Assembly: GCA_963772955.1 (NCBI GenBank)
Contig: CAVYZF010000002.1
Location: 62,001-126,000, forward strand
Length of the DNA stretch: 64,000 nucleotides
Direction: 5' to 3'
Origin: Gp6-AA40 sp963772955
Lineage (GTDB): Bacteria > Acidobacteriota > Vicinamibacteria > Vicinamibacterales > UBA2999
Of this stretch, positions 36,915-45,302 are shown piece after piece. Below the pieces are notes generated by a model, which was given only the letters and a program-made list of their open reading frames with translations, was not told where the DNA came from and made no database searches. How positions within the stretch are numbered: the stretch's first letter is position 1; each line of letters opens with the position of its first letter. The position numbers and the translations under genes are program-made.

Positions 36915-36989
36915 TTCACGGTTCACGGTTCACAGAATGGAAATCGGTTCAACCAACTGTGAACTGTGAACTGCCTACCGCATGCCTAC
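36913..36989. repeat. Heptad tract with inverted arms, kinase / hypothetical convergent junction
   Basis: Eleven 7-mers: AGTTCAC, GGTTCAC, GGTTCAC, AGAATGG, AAATCGG, TTCAACC, AACTGTG, AACTGTG, AACTGCC, TACCGCA and TGCCTAC. The GGTTCAC arm is complementary to the AACTGTG arm, giving a hairpin between the two stop codons. Both stops fall at its ends. Confidence 0.8.
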
Positions 36990-37900
36990 TTCCCGGTTTT
37001 CACCGGCAGCGGTGGATCCGTCTTGCAAGCCGATGGCGCGAACTTGGATCCGTCCGGTTCCAGGCGGAAGTTCGTGCTCGTGTAGAAGGTTCCGTTCAGA
37101 TACTTCGGGTCGTCGATCATCGTGATGACCTGCAACCACGAGTCGCCATTGGGGTGCGTGGGCAGTCGATGAATGTACTCGGCGATCGTCGCCTGCTCGC
37201 TGTAGGGCACGCCGTTCTTGCGCAGGTATCCCTCACGGAAATTCGTCGTCACGATCTTCAGATCGCCGCCGGCGTTGATCTGGGCCTGCTGGCGTGGCGG
37301 CGGGCCACCGCGAAGTCCCTGACCACCACCCCCGGGCACACCGCGCGACAGGATGCCTCCACCCGTCACGCGCACATCCACAGGAGCGCCGCGACCCACA
37401 CCCGGCCCTTCCCACTGAGCAAGTGAGAAGCCCTGCCACGTCTTCTCCACCGGTGCCTGCTTCGCGCGATCGAAATTCAGCACTCGCGCCTGCGTGCCCG
37501 CGTCGAACTCGAGCTTCAACGTCTCATCGTCCTGCCAGGAGATACGAATCCGTCCCGGCTGCCGCATGATTCCGCCAACGCCGAACGCCTTGCACTGATT
37601 GCCGCCCGCGTTATCGGCTGCGAGATCCCAACCCTGTGCGGCTTTGCGCCCTTCGGCGCTGACCGGGACGCTGGCCACATCGCCCTTCGGTGGCGTCGTC
37701 ATGCGCCAGCGCCAGTCTTCAGTCACGACGGAGACCCACGTCCCGGTGAGATCAACGGGCGCCGCTTGTCGAGCAGTCTGAGGCGGACCCGGAGCCGGCC
37801 CCTGGCCACGACCACGTCCCTGGCCCGCCGCGTCCATACCAGCAAGACCAATCGCTACGCACACAGCAACCGCGCCGAACACCGGAGTGCGCATCTTCAT
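36986..37900 (-). CDS. Secreted protein of the DUF6152-linked cluster, unknown
   Basis: The ATG at 37900 overlaps the stop of the MBL gene (ATGA); the frame extends to 37981 without reason. A 304-residue protein with a signal peptide ending near MDAAG and a Gly/Arg/Pro-rich linker, then a beta-rich domain (GTWVSVVTEDWRWRM, IRISWQDDETLKLEFDAG, FREGYLRKNGVPYSEQ, PKYLNGTFYTS). The FREGYLRKNGVP segment resembles the same-family stretches in the MBL fusion and lipoprotein genes upstream. The family is common in Acidobacteria and some Proteobacteria; function is not known to me. Confidence 0.7.
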   Translation of the reverse strand: MKMRTPVFGAVAVCVAIGLAGMDAAGQGRGRGQGPAPGPPQTARQAAPVDLTGTWVSVVTEDWRWRMTTPPKGDVASVPVSAEGRKAAQGWDLAADNAGGNQCKAFGVGGIMRQPGRIRISWQDDETLKLEFDAGTQARVLNFDRAKQAPVEKTWQGFSLAQWEGPGVGRGAPVDVRVTGGGILSRGVPGGGGQGLRGGPPPRQQAQINAGGDLKIVTTNFREGYLRKNGVPYSEQATIAEYIHRLPTHPNGDSWLQVITMIDDPKYLNGTFYTSTNFRLEPDGSKFAPSACKTDPPLPVKTGK

Positions 37901-39678
37901 CGCGCGCTCCTCTGTGCACCTGCGGCGGTGGACGCGCTCATTTCCCGGTAGATCGCTTCGATGAACATCGCGGTCGTCCACGCCCCGGTATCCGTTCCAT
38001 AACGGCCGTCGTAGTCGAGCGTCGGTCGCGCGGCCTTCACCTGCTCGAGGGTCATCTTCTTCTCAACCATGTTCTTGATTCGGTCGCGAATGATCACGAG
38101 CATGTCGCGATACATCGCCACGTCATGCTCGTCGCCGATCCGTCCGTGGCCGGGAATGACGTAAGTGCCTCCTTCTTCCAGCATCTTGCCGGGCACCGTC
38201 AGGTCGAGCATGCGATTGAGGCCGGCGATCGTGCCGTCGATGCTGCCGCCACTGGCGAGATCGACGACCGGATACGCGTCGGTGCGGAACACGTCGCCCG
38301 CGGCAATGACGTCGGACCGGCGGAACATCACCATCGTGCCGGTGTCATCAGACGACGCCTCGTCGTGATACAGCATGACGGGTTCGCCGTTGAACGGAAA
38401 ATCGCGCGCTGCCTCGAAGTAGGTGTTGAAGGGACGCGCGGCGTCGGCGACCCCGGCTTTGATCATTCTCGACGCGGTGTTCTCGTGCGCAACGATCGCC
38501 GCGATGTTGCCGTTCACGGTGCGGCCGGCCTTCGAGATCTGCTCGTTGCCGCCGGTGTGACTCGCGTCCATGCCGGTGTTGATCACCCACCGGATTTCCT
38601 TATTGGGCGCGAGCTCCTGGATTGCGGCGAGCACCTTGTCTCCCGAACCCGCGTTGCCCGTATCGACGACGAGCACACCGTCCTCGCCGACCTGGACGGC
38701 GATGTTGGCGCCGGCGCCGACGATCATGTGCACGTTGCCCTGCACGTGAACGGCTTTGACCTCACCCGGGGCGAGACGCTGCGGCTGATCCTCAGGGCGG
38801 AAGCCACCGTTCACCCCCGGGCGCGCAGGGGCCGGCTTCGCGCCCGGCTTCCACTCGGGCAAGAGCGTCTCCGCCCCGCCGCGCACGCCTGCTTCAGGCA
38901 TCGCATGCTTGGCCGAGAACTCGCCGATCCATGGATTCTGTCCGGGCAGGTAGTGAGGCACCTCGTTCTTGTCCTTCGGCACCTCCATGACGTACTCGCA
39001 GTTGTAGAGCCAGTTCGTGTTGCCGCGTTCCATCAGCACGAACTCCTGGCTGCGGATGTAGGGCTCGCTCAGGTAGACCGGATCGGTCGCGATGGTGACC
39101 TGCGAGAGCACGTTGCCGTGACGTATCCAGTGCTCGACCACCGTGAGGCGATCGCTCGCCGGAATCCCCGTGCGCCGGTAGTACCCGGCCTTGATGTGCG
39201 TCGTCGTGATCGTCAGCGTGTCCCCATGCCACAGCCCGGTCGAGAACCCCATGAACGTGTGCGGCGCGTACTCAGGAGGATGCGGACGGCCGTCCATCCA
39301 GATCGTGCGCTCCTGTTGATACGTGCCCAGGTGCATCCGCACGGCGACGAGTTCCTGCGTGTCCTGGTTGTGTTCCTGCCAGATCCGGAACTGGTTCGGA
39401 CCGAAGAACATGTACGGCAGCGTATAGGGCGCGCACTGATGTTCGAGGACGGAATGACGCGCCACGTCCCAGCTGTCGGCAAACAGGCGGGCAGCTTCGT
39501 TCAGCGGAACCCCGCTGAAGTCGCCGGGCTCTTCACCGGGAACGCGATCCGGCTGATCTTCATGATACCGGCCGGTCCATTCGCCGACGAAGTTGATCTG
39601 CGCAAAAGCCGGCGCCGCTCCTGACAGCACCAGCAGCCCTACGACGATGATTCCTGAGCGGGTAACCTTTGAATTCAT
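37897..39678 (-). CDS. Fusion of a secreted DUF domain with a degenerate metallo-beta-lactamase-like domain
   Basis: A 593-residue exported protein (signal ending PAFAQ). The first half (about 25-270) resembles its two operon neighbours: WMDGRPHPPEYAPHTFMGFSTGLWHGDTLTI and QEFVLMERG. The second half is an MBL fold (VLVVDTGNAGSGDKVLAA, then a block at WVINTGMDASHTGGNEQ, later VIPGHGRIGDEHD). The canonical HxHxDH is replaced by GMDASH, so most of the first zinc ligands are missing. It overlaps both neighbours by 4 bases. The role is unknown; non-hydrolytic or one-metal activity is possible. Confidence 0.75.
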   Translation of the reverse strand: MNSKVTRSGIIVVGLLVLSGAAPAFAQINFVGEWTGRYHEDQPDRVPGEEPGDFSGVPLNEAARLFADSWDVARHSVLEHQCAPYTLPYMFFGPNQFRIWQEHNQDTQELVAVRMHLGTYQQERTIWMDGRPHPPEYAPHTFMGFSTGLWHGDTLTITTTHIKAGYYRRTGIPASDRLTVVEHWIRHGNVLSQVTIATDPVYLSEPYIRSQEFVLMERGNTNWLYNCEYVMEVPKDKNEVPHYLPGQNPWIGEFSAKHAMPEAGVRGGAETLLPEWKPGAKPAPARPGVNGGFRPEDQPQRLAPGEVKAVHVQGNVHMIVGAGANIAVQVGEDGVLVVDTGNAGSGDKVLAAIQELAPNKEIRWVINTGMDASHTGGNEQISKAGRTVNGNIAAIVAHENTASRMIKAGVADAARPFNTYFEAARDFPFNGEPVMLYHDEASSDDTGTMVMFRRSDVIAAGDVFRTDAYPVVDLASGGSIDGTIAGLNRMLDLTVPGKMLEEGGTYVIPGHGRIGDEHDVAMYRDMLVIIRDRIKNMVEKKMTLEQVKAARPTLDYDGRYGTDTGAWTTAMFIEAIYREMSASTAAGAQRSAR

Positions 39679-40535
39679 CTCACTTGTGTCTTGGACGTGG
39701 TGCTCTGCAGGTGCTCGTTCAAGTCCGGCAAACAGGATACTTCCTGGATATCTTCATCGTTGACACGATTGAAGCGCTTGGTGCTCTTCCACTCGCCTTC
39801 CCAATACTCCGGGTCGGTCATCGTGTATTCGATCTCGAGTTGCTTCTTGTCGTTGATCAGGCGAATGCGCTCGACGATGTGGAGCTGCTCGCCGGCAGGA
39901 ATGGAGGCACCTCCCTGATCCATCCAGTGGTGATCGGCGCGGAAGCCGATGGTATCGACAACCAGCGTATCGCCCTCCCAGTGCCCAATCGACTCACCAT
40001 TGAATGTGCGCACGATCACATCCAGATCGGTGTGCGAGCGCCCATCGAGGTAGACGATGCGCATGCTGTTCATGAAGCCGCTGACCATGTAGATCGCCGT
40101 CGGGATCTGAATCATCGCCATCGGCCAGTAGCGCGTCATGATGAGCGGCAATCCAGCGGGCCAGCATTGACCAATATCGTCTCGATACACCTTGCCTTCC
40201 TTCAAAGCCGCCTGCGACGCATCGAAATGCACCTGGGCCGCTGCGGTCAGCTTCGGATACGGCGGACCGAACTTCCACGCGTTCGGATTGTCGGTGACGT
40301 CGATGAACCAGTTACCAGTGAGATCGAACGGCGCGGGCGGGCGGGCCTTCGCGATGTTCTCAGGCGCTAATGCGCTCAACTGCCGTGCTGGCTCGGAGGA
40401 TGGAGCGCTATCCGCGACGGGCGCGTTTGCGGCGGGAGTACTTCCCGGCGCCTCCGCCGGCGTCGTGCTGTTGCACCCTGAGACGGCCAGGCTGACCGAC
40501 GTAACGATCGCGACTGCGATTCGACTCAGACTCAT
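39675..40535 (-). CDS. Lipoprotein of the DUF6152-linked cluster
   Basis: A 286-residue lipoprotein: the lipobox AVSGC places the lipidated Cys at residue 21, followed by a Pro/Ala-rich linker. The domain that follows shares the pattern of its neighbours (DLTGNWFIDVTDNPNAWKFG, IVYLDGRSHTDLDVIVRTFNGESIGHWEGDTLVV, QLHIVERIRL). The SHTDLDVIVRTFNGESIGHWEGDTL block is nearly the same type as that of the MBL fusion, suggesting gene duplication. ATGA overlap with the MBL gene; 28 nt after the DUF6152 gene. No function is assigned. Confidence 0.7.
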   Translation of the reverse strand: MSLSRIAVAIVTSVSLAVSGCNSTTPAEAPGSTPAANAPVADSAPSSEPARQLSALAPENIAKARPPAPFDLTGNWFIDVTDNPNAWKFGPPYPKLTAAAQVHFDASQAALKEGKVYRDDIGQCWPAGLPLIMTRYWPMAMIQIPTAIYMVSGFMNSMRIVYLDGRSHTDLDVIVRTFNGESIGHWEGDTLVVDTIGFRADHHWMDQGGASIPAGEQLHIVERIRLINDKKQLEIEYTMTDPEYWEGEWKSTKRFNRVNDEDIQEVSCLPDLNEHLQSTTSKTQVR

Positions 40536-40563
40536 GATCGGTATGCGCCTCCGGACTGTTCTG

Positions 40564-40968
40564 CTACTTCGAATCAGGCGTGCCGAGACGGGCTGGCCGC
40601 TCGGTCAACTCACGGCCGTCTGCGAGAATCAGCTTGCGAAAAATCCCTGCTGGCTCGCCCGTGCGGACGGGGTTGACGATGACCGTGACCTTGTCGCCGG
40701 GCTTGATTATGTTGGACTTCCAGCCGGCTCGGACCAGGTAAGTCGGGCTCGTCAGCTCGACCCCCCACAACACTATCTTGCCCTTACCGTCGGGGACGTT
40801 GACCTCGATCCACGTGTGCGGGTTCTGCCACCGGAATTCCTTTACGGTGCCGACCAGCGTCACTTCCTTCGTGCGGTCGAACGCGGCCGGTGAATGATGC
40901 GCGAAGACCGGAACCAGACTCGCAAGCATCATCACGACCAGCACACATCCGAAAAAGCCCTTGCTCAT
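40564..40968 (-). CDS. DUF6152 family protein
   Basis: A 134-residue exported protein beginning with a signal peptide (MSKGFFGCVLVVMMLASLVPVFA) and the typical HHSPAAFDRTKEVTLVGTVKEF start, then FRWQNPHTWIEVNV. GGAGG sits 4 nt before the ATG. The compact OB-like beta fold ends with RKLILADGREL. It is the first gene of a four-gene unit (DUF6152, lipoprotein, MBL fusion, hypothetical). The family has no established function; its frequent pairing with the lipoprotein-type domain suggests a shared periplasmic pathway. Confidence 0.8.
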   Translation of the reverse strand: MSKGFFGCVLVVMMLASLVPVFAHHSPAAFDRTKEVTLVGTVKEFRWQNPHTWIEVNVPDGKGKIVLWGVELTSPTYLVRAGWKSNIIKPGDKVTVIVNPVRTGEPAGIFRKLILADGRELTERPARLGTPDSK

Positions 40969-41127
40969 TTCCCCTCCTGCACCTTGGTGGACCGTCCCGG
41001 TGGATGCCCATTATCACCCGACCGATGCCTCTGCCAATTGTGCCCGCCCCGGACTTGCGAAATCACGCGTGCCGAGGCGCTGCGAGTCAGAGTAAGATCG
41101 CCGCTCCCCACCCGGAACACACGAGAT

Positions 41128-42573
41128 ATGACAGCTCTTTCTGAAACAGCTCTCGTCCATCATCCAGATGAGACACTGACGTCGACAGCGCTGGCGCTGT
41201 CAACACTTTCACAGCAAGCCGAGCGCGAAGCCGCCGGCGAATTGCGCCGCGCGTTCTGCGCGCAGCTCAAAGCGACGCGCGAACGCCGCGGCATCAGCCT
41301 TCACGCGATCGCGGAGAGCACGAAGGTCAGTGAGAGTCTCTTCGCCGATCTCGAACGCTGCGACCTCACGCGCTGGCCAGCCGGCCTCTATCGGCGCGCG
41401 TTCTTGCGTGAGTACGCGGCTTTCATCGGCATCCCCGGCGAATCGATGGTCAGCGAATTCGGGCGCCTTTTCCCGGACGATATCGAACAGGTCCCATCCG
41501 AGCTCCGGGTCCCGGGACCGCTTCGACTGACACTGGCGGGACCGCTTCGACTGACATTGGCGCGACCGTTCCTGCAAAACCTGTCGCCGATGCACGCGGT
41601 CGCTGCCGGCATCGACATCGTCGCCGTTCTCATTGCCGCCATCGCAATCGCGGAACTGACGCGTGTGAATCTGTGGGGAACTCTTGGAGTCCTGGCCGTG
41701 ACCTATCACGCGCTCGGGACCGTCGTTCGTGGATGCAGCCCTGGAACATGGTGGCTTCGGATGCGCAAGCGACGCTTGCGCTCGAAAGCCCCCTGGGCGT
41801 TAGTGTTCGCGCTTGTATGTGCCGCTCCGGCGAATGCGCAGGAGAGCACGTTCAAGCCCGAGGTCGGACAGGCAGGAAAAGATGTCGTGTGGGTGCCAAC
41901 GCCTGAAGTGATGGTCGAACGGATGCTCGACCTCGCGAAGGTGACGCCGAGCGACTACGTGATCGATCTCGGCTCCGGCGACGGTCGCAACGTGATCGGC
42001 GCAGCCAAGCGTGGAGCGAACGCGCTCGGCGTCGAGTACAACCCTGACATGGTCGCGCTCTCGAAGAGGCTGGCCACCGAGGCGGGTGTTGCCAACAAGG
42101 CGCAGTTCGTCCAGGGCGACATGTTCGTCGCCGACATCTCCAACGCCAACGTGATGGCGCTCTTCCTTCTCCCGAGCAACCTGCTTCGCCTGCGCGAGAA
42201 GTTCCTCGAACTCCGCCCCGGTTCCCGTATCGTCTCCAACACGTTCAGCATCCAGGACTGGCAAGCTGACGAGACCGTGACGATCGACCAGTGTGACCAG
42301 TGGTGCACCGCGATGCTCTACATCGTGCCGGCGAAGATTGGCGGCACGTGGAAGGTCGGCTCCGACGTACTGGAACTGAAGCAAGAGTACCAAATGCTAT
42401 CTGGCACCCTCACCTCGGGAGGCCAGGCCACACCGGTGTCCGGATTCCTGAAAGGCTACGAGCTCTCGCTCAAGGCGGGAACAACAGCGATCAGCGGCCG
42501 CGTCCAGGGCAACTCGATCGACGGCACGCTGACCGACGGCAGCGCTAAGTCCTCCTGGAAAGCCACGCGCTAG
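41128..42573 (+). CDS. HTH-RDD-methyltransferase fusion (possible double gene)
   Basis: A 481-residue open frame joining three parts. Residues about 30-115 are a RodZ-like helix-turn-helix (RERRGISLHAIAESTKVS). Residues about 150-210 resemble a short RDD membrane domain (AAGIDIVAVLIAAIAIAEL then GCSPGTWWLRMRKRR). From the in-frame ATG at 41761 the sequence reads like a Sec signal peptide (MRKRRLRSKAPWALVFALVCAAPANAQ) followed by a SAM methyltransferase with VIDLGSGDGRNVIGAAKRG. It may be a fusion, or two genes in one frame with a weak GGTGG before 41761. A 24-bp tandem duplication lies in the linker. A periplasmic methyltransferase would lack SAM, so topology is a puzzle. Confidence 0.7.
   Translation: MTALSETALVHHPDETLTSTALALSTLSQQAEREAAGELRRAFCAQLKATRERRGISLHAIAESTKVSESLFADLERCDLTRWPAGLYRRAFLREYAAFIGIPGESMVSEFGRLFPDDIEQVPSELRVPGPLRLTLAGPLRLTLARPFLQNLSPMHAVAAGIDIVAVLIAAIAIAELTRVNLWGTLGVLAVTYHALGTVVRGCSPGTWWLRMRKRRLRSKAPWALVFALVCAAPANAQESTFKPEVGQAGKDVVWVPTPEVMVERMLDLAKVTPSDYVIDLGSGDGRNVIGAAKRGANALGVEYNPDMVALSKRLATEAGVANKAQFVQGDMFVADISNANVMALFLLPSNLLRLREKFLELRPGSRIVSNTFSIQDWQADETVTIDQCDQWCTAMLYIVPAKIGGTWKVGSDVLELKQEYQMLSGTLTSGGQATPVSGFLKGYELSLKAGTTAISGRVQGNSIDGTLTDGSAKSSWKATR
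41514..41561 (+). repeat. 24-bp tandem duplication in the HTH-methyltransferase gene
   Basis: Two copies of a 24-bp unit starting GGGACCGCTTCGACTGA (41514-41537 and 41538-41561) differ at one base. It adds eight residues (GPLRLTLA) in frame in the linker before the membrane segment. Confidence 0.9.
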
Positions 42574-42588
42574 CCTTCGGCTAGCGTG
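42566..42588. terminator. Hairpin between convergent methyltransferase-fusion and VOC genes
   Basis: CGCTAGCC-TTC-GGCTAGCG at 42568-42586 is a perfect 8-bp stem, lengthened by two more pairs including a G-T. The TAG stop of the plus-strand gene is inside the stem. No T-run follows, so intrinsic termination would be atypical. Confidence 0.5.
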
Positions 42589-42604
42589 CAGCCGCGAGCT
42601 CTCT

Positions 42605-43489
42605 CTACTGACCCGCTGTTGACGGTGCCGGCGCGCGCCTGATGATCTGGGCGAAGTAGTTCGTGATTCCGTCCGGATCGGAGAGCCAGATTGTGCGGAG
42701 TCCCGCGCTGAAGTTACCGAGCGGTGTATCGATCTTCACGCTCTGAGCCTTGGCTTTCACATCAACGGCTTCCACATCCGACACGACGTACTGAATACCG
42801 GCGCTTCGCGTGTTGGCGGCGAGTCCTTTTCCAAAGCTCCACAACGTCACCGTCGTCGTGCCGTGTCGATACGGATGGCGGGTGACTCCGAGGCCCGGAT
42901 CCTGAACGGGCGGCAGTTCGTCGAGTCCGACGAAGTCACGATAGAACGCGCGGCTCCTGTCCAGATCAGACACGGTCATCCCGAGCTCGATCGACTCGTA
43001 CACCTCTCTCGAGGCGCCGGGAACGATGACGAGCTCAACCCACTGGTTGGCGGGATCGAGCACCATCGCCACGCGCTTGCCACCACGACCTGGACTGAAC
43101 GAGGGCGCCGGATAACCGTGCTCGACGAAACGCGCGGTGACCGCGGCCTCGTCGGGATAGAAGAACGTGAAGACGCGCAGACCGGTGACCTCTTTCACTG
43201 GTCCGGTCTTGAACTCACCAGCCGCGGCCGTGAACTGCAGCTTGACCTGTGTGGTTCCGACGCCGAACTGGATCATCTCGCCGCCCGCCAGCTTGATCGA
43301 TGGCAGCGCCTTGAGCCCGAGGACCTCTCCGTAGTAGCTCACCATCTTCGCTGGTTCGACGGCGAATCGCCGGAACACATTCATCGACGGCTGAGTGGAG
43401 AGCGAGGCCAGCGACACTGGACTGCTGGATTGCGCAGCGGCAGGAACGGCGATGGCAACGAGGACACACGCCCGCATAAGTGCTGTCAT
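42605..43489 (-). CDS. Secreted VOC (glyoxalase-like) protein
   Basis: A 294-residue exported protein (signal ending AVPAAAQ). Two VOC modules follow: residues about 38-155 (FRRFAVEPAKMVSYYGEVLGLKALP ... VAMVLDPANQWVELV) and about 170-280 (ELGMTVSDLDRSRAFYRDFVGLDELP ... IWLSDPDGITNYFAQ). VOC folds bind a metal and catalyse isomerisation, ring cleavage or resistance functions; metal-ligand His/Glu positions are partly present (ELVIVP, DPDGITN). Periplasmic VOC proteins are uncommon. The reaction cannot be deduced. Convergent with the methyltransferase fusion. Confidence 0.8.
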   Translation of the reverse strand: MTALMRACVLVAIAVPAAAQSSSPVSLASLSTQPSMNVFRRFAVEPAKMVSYYGEVLGLKALPSIKLAGGEMIQFGVGTTQVKLQFTAAAGEFKTGPVKEVTGLRVFTFFYPDEAAVTARFVEHGYPAPSFSPGRGGKRVAMVLDPANQWVELVIVPGASREVYESIELGMTVSDLDRSRAFYRDFVGLDELPPVQDPGLGVTRHPYRHGTTTVTLWSFGKGLAANTRSAGIQYVVSDVEAVDVKAKAQSVKIDTPLGNFSAGLRTIWLSDPDGITNYFAQIIRRAPAPSTAGQ

Positions 43490-43498
43490 GCGCGAAAT

Positions 43499-43515
43499 AG
43501 TAAGGCCTACTTACT
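43499..43515. promoter_or_regulatory. Dyad AGTAAG-N5-CTTACT upstream of the VOC gene
   Basis: A perfect 6-bp inverted repeat (43499-43504 and 43510-43515) begins 10 nt upstream of the VOC start, where an operator would block initiation. The rest of the 216-bp divergent gap holds AT-rich stretches but no clear promoter. Confidence 0.35.
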
Positions 43516-43705
43516 GCTCTTCACAACTAGTTCAGCGATCGACGGAGTTCTGACGACAGGTGCCCTTAATTCCGGCACGACCCAGAGTACTCACACACTT
43601 GTAATTTTCCGCGAAGCTATTCACCCGCAACGACATACGGAACACTTCACTGCCACAGCGTGCAGAGCGGCGCACGGCAAAACGGTTGCCTCTCTCTCAA
43701 TATTG

Positions 43706-45136
43706 GTGAAGCTAGTTCCCTCGCAACCGTCGGCACTCCGGCTTTCAGACGTACTCGCCGGGCTCTCTCATGCTCTCGACCTGACTGAAGGACAGAGACC
43801 CGGGCACGCCGCACGTACGTGTCTCATCGGGATGCGGCTCGCCGACGTGCTGCGCCTGCCGAAGGAGATGCGCTCGCCGCTCTTTTACGCGCTCCTGATG
43901 AAAGACCTCGGGTGCTCGAGCAACGCTGCACGGTTTGCCGCGCTCTTCGGCGCCGACGATCACAGCATCAAGACAGACCTCAAGGTCACCAACTGGTCGC
44001 ACGCGCTCGAGTCGTTTCGATTCGTCGCCAGGAACGTTGCGCCCGGACACTTCTGGCTGCGGCGCGTCTGGCAGTTGCTCGGGGTGTTGTCACACGGGCC
44101 CGAAGGCGCACGCGAAGTCGTCGTCACACGATGCGAGCGCGGCGCAGACATCGCGCGCATGCTCGGACTCCCGGACGACACGGCCCAGGCGATCCGCGCG
44201 CTCGACGAACACTGGGATGGCGCGGGCCAACCCTACAACCTCAAAGGCAACGACATCCCGTTCCTTGGGCGCATCCTTGGCCTCGCGCAAACCGTTGAGG
44301 TGTTCCTCAGCACGCACGGCGCTGACACGGCGTTCGACATGGCCACCACCCGGCGCGGCACGTGGTTCGACCCGGTTCTCGTCGAGGCACTCGTCGCCAC
44401 AAAGAAGGACCGCGCATTCTGGCAACTGCTCGCCGAAGGCGATGCGCTCGCGCAGATTGCGAGAGTGGAGCCGGCCGACGAGATCCAGATCGTCGACGAC
44501 GACCGTCTCGACCTCGTTTCGGAGGCCTTTGCGCTCGTCATCGACGCCAAGTCGCCCTGGACGTTCCGGCACTCGAAGGGCGTCGCCGATCTCAGCGTCT
44601 CGATCGGACGCGCTATCGGCTATTCCGAAACTGATCTGCGCGTTGTGCGCCGCGCGGCGCTGCTGCACGACATCGGCAAGCTGGGTGTCTCGAGCCTGAT
44701 TCTCGACAAGCCGGACAAGCTGACCGACGCCGAGTTCAAGGTCATGCGTCACCACCCGGTCAACACGCGCGAGATCCTTGCGCGTACCGGCTGCTTCAGC
44801 CATCTTGCCGACGTCGCATCGTCACATCACGAACGCCTCGATGGACGCGGCTACGACCGCGGGGTCGCCCATTCCAATCTGCCGATGCCGGCGCGGATTC
44901 TCTGCGCCGCCGACATCTGCGACGCGCTGAGCGCGTCGCGTCCGTATCGCGAAGGAATGCCGATTGAACGGGTGCTCGAGATCATGGGACGCGAAGTCGG
45001 TACGGCGATCGATCCAGACTGTTATGCCGCGCTCGAGTCCGTCATGCAGACGGCACCCGGCCGCGCACCCGGCGACAACACCCCCGCTGCCCGATCGGTA
45101 GCCGCTCTCGCAGAGGACTACGCGCAAGCAGCCTAG
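43706..45136 (+). CDS. HD-GYP-type phosphohydrolase with duplicated HD region
   Basis: GTG 43706 is preferred (TTG 43703 is one codon earlier); about 476 residues. The C-terminal half is an HD-GYP domain: HSKGVADLSVSIG, the metal pair HDIGKLG, RHHPVNTREIL, HHERLDGRGY and ADICDALSASRPYR. Such domains hydrolyse cyclic di-GMP or related dinucleotides. The N-terminal half has a second, degenerate HD-like region (HAARTCLIGMRLADVL, ALDEHWDGAGQPYNLKGNDIPFLGRIL). No membrane segment or receiver domain was seen. A GYP motif proper is reduced to GRGY, so substrate specificity is inferred. Confidence 0.85.
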   Translation: MKLVPSQPSALRLSDVLAGLSHALDLTEGQRPGHAARTCLIGMRLADVLRLPKEMRSPLFYALLMKDLGCSSNAARFAALFGADDHSIKTDLKVTNWSHALESFRFVARNVAPGHFWLRRVWQLLGVLSHGPEGAREVVVTRCERGADIARMLGLPDDTAQAIRALDEHWDGAGQPYNLKGNDIPFLGRILGLAQTVEVFLSTHGADTAFDMATTRRGTWFDPVLVEALVATKKDRAFWQLLAEGDALAQIARVEPADEIQIVDDDRLDLVSEAFALVIDAKSPWTFRHSKGVADLSVSIGRAIGYSETDLRVVRRAALLHDIGKLGVSSLILDKPDKLTDAEFKVMRHHPVNTREILARTGCFSHLADVASSHHERLDGRGYDRGVAHSNLPMPARILCAADICDALSASRPYREGMPIERVLEIMGREVGTAIDPDCYAALESVMQTAPGRAPGDNTPAARSVAALAEDYAQAA

Positions 45137-45261
45137 CGATCATCAAATATGCCGACACGAAGATCACCTGGCCCAGCCAGGCGCAGACGACCGTGTGGGG
45201 TGGCGCGCGACGATGCCGGTCAATCTGCGCCGGTCGATCGTTTCGCCATGTGCTTTCGGAG

Positions 45262-45287
45262 GCCGGGTCCGATCCCTCGGACCCGGC
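45262..45287. terminator. 11-bp hairpin between the HD-GYP and Ig-like genes
   Basis: GCCGGGTCCGA (45262-45272) and TCGGACCCGGC (45277-45287) are perfect complements around TCCC. It lies 15 nt past the stop of the minus-strand gene and 125 nt past the plus-strand stop. There is no U-run, so it may work with Rho or as a bidirectional barrier. Confidence 0.55.
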
Positions 45288-45302
45288 TGTCGGCGTGGTC
45301 GG

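Noticed and set aside
38125..39624. 499-codon plus-strand frame antisense to the MBL fusion gene
   Set aside because: Shadow frame with no domain or start signal; the minus-strand protein has a signal peptide and operon overlaps.
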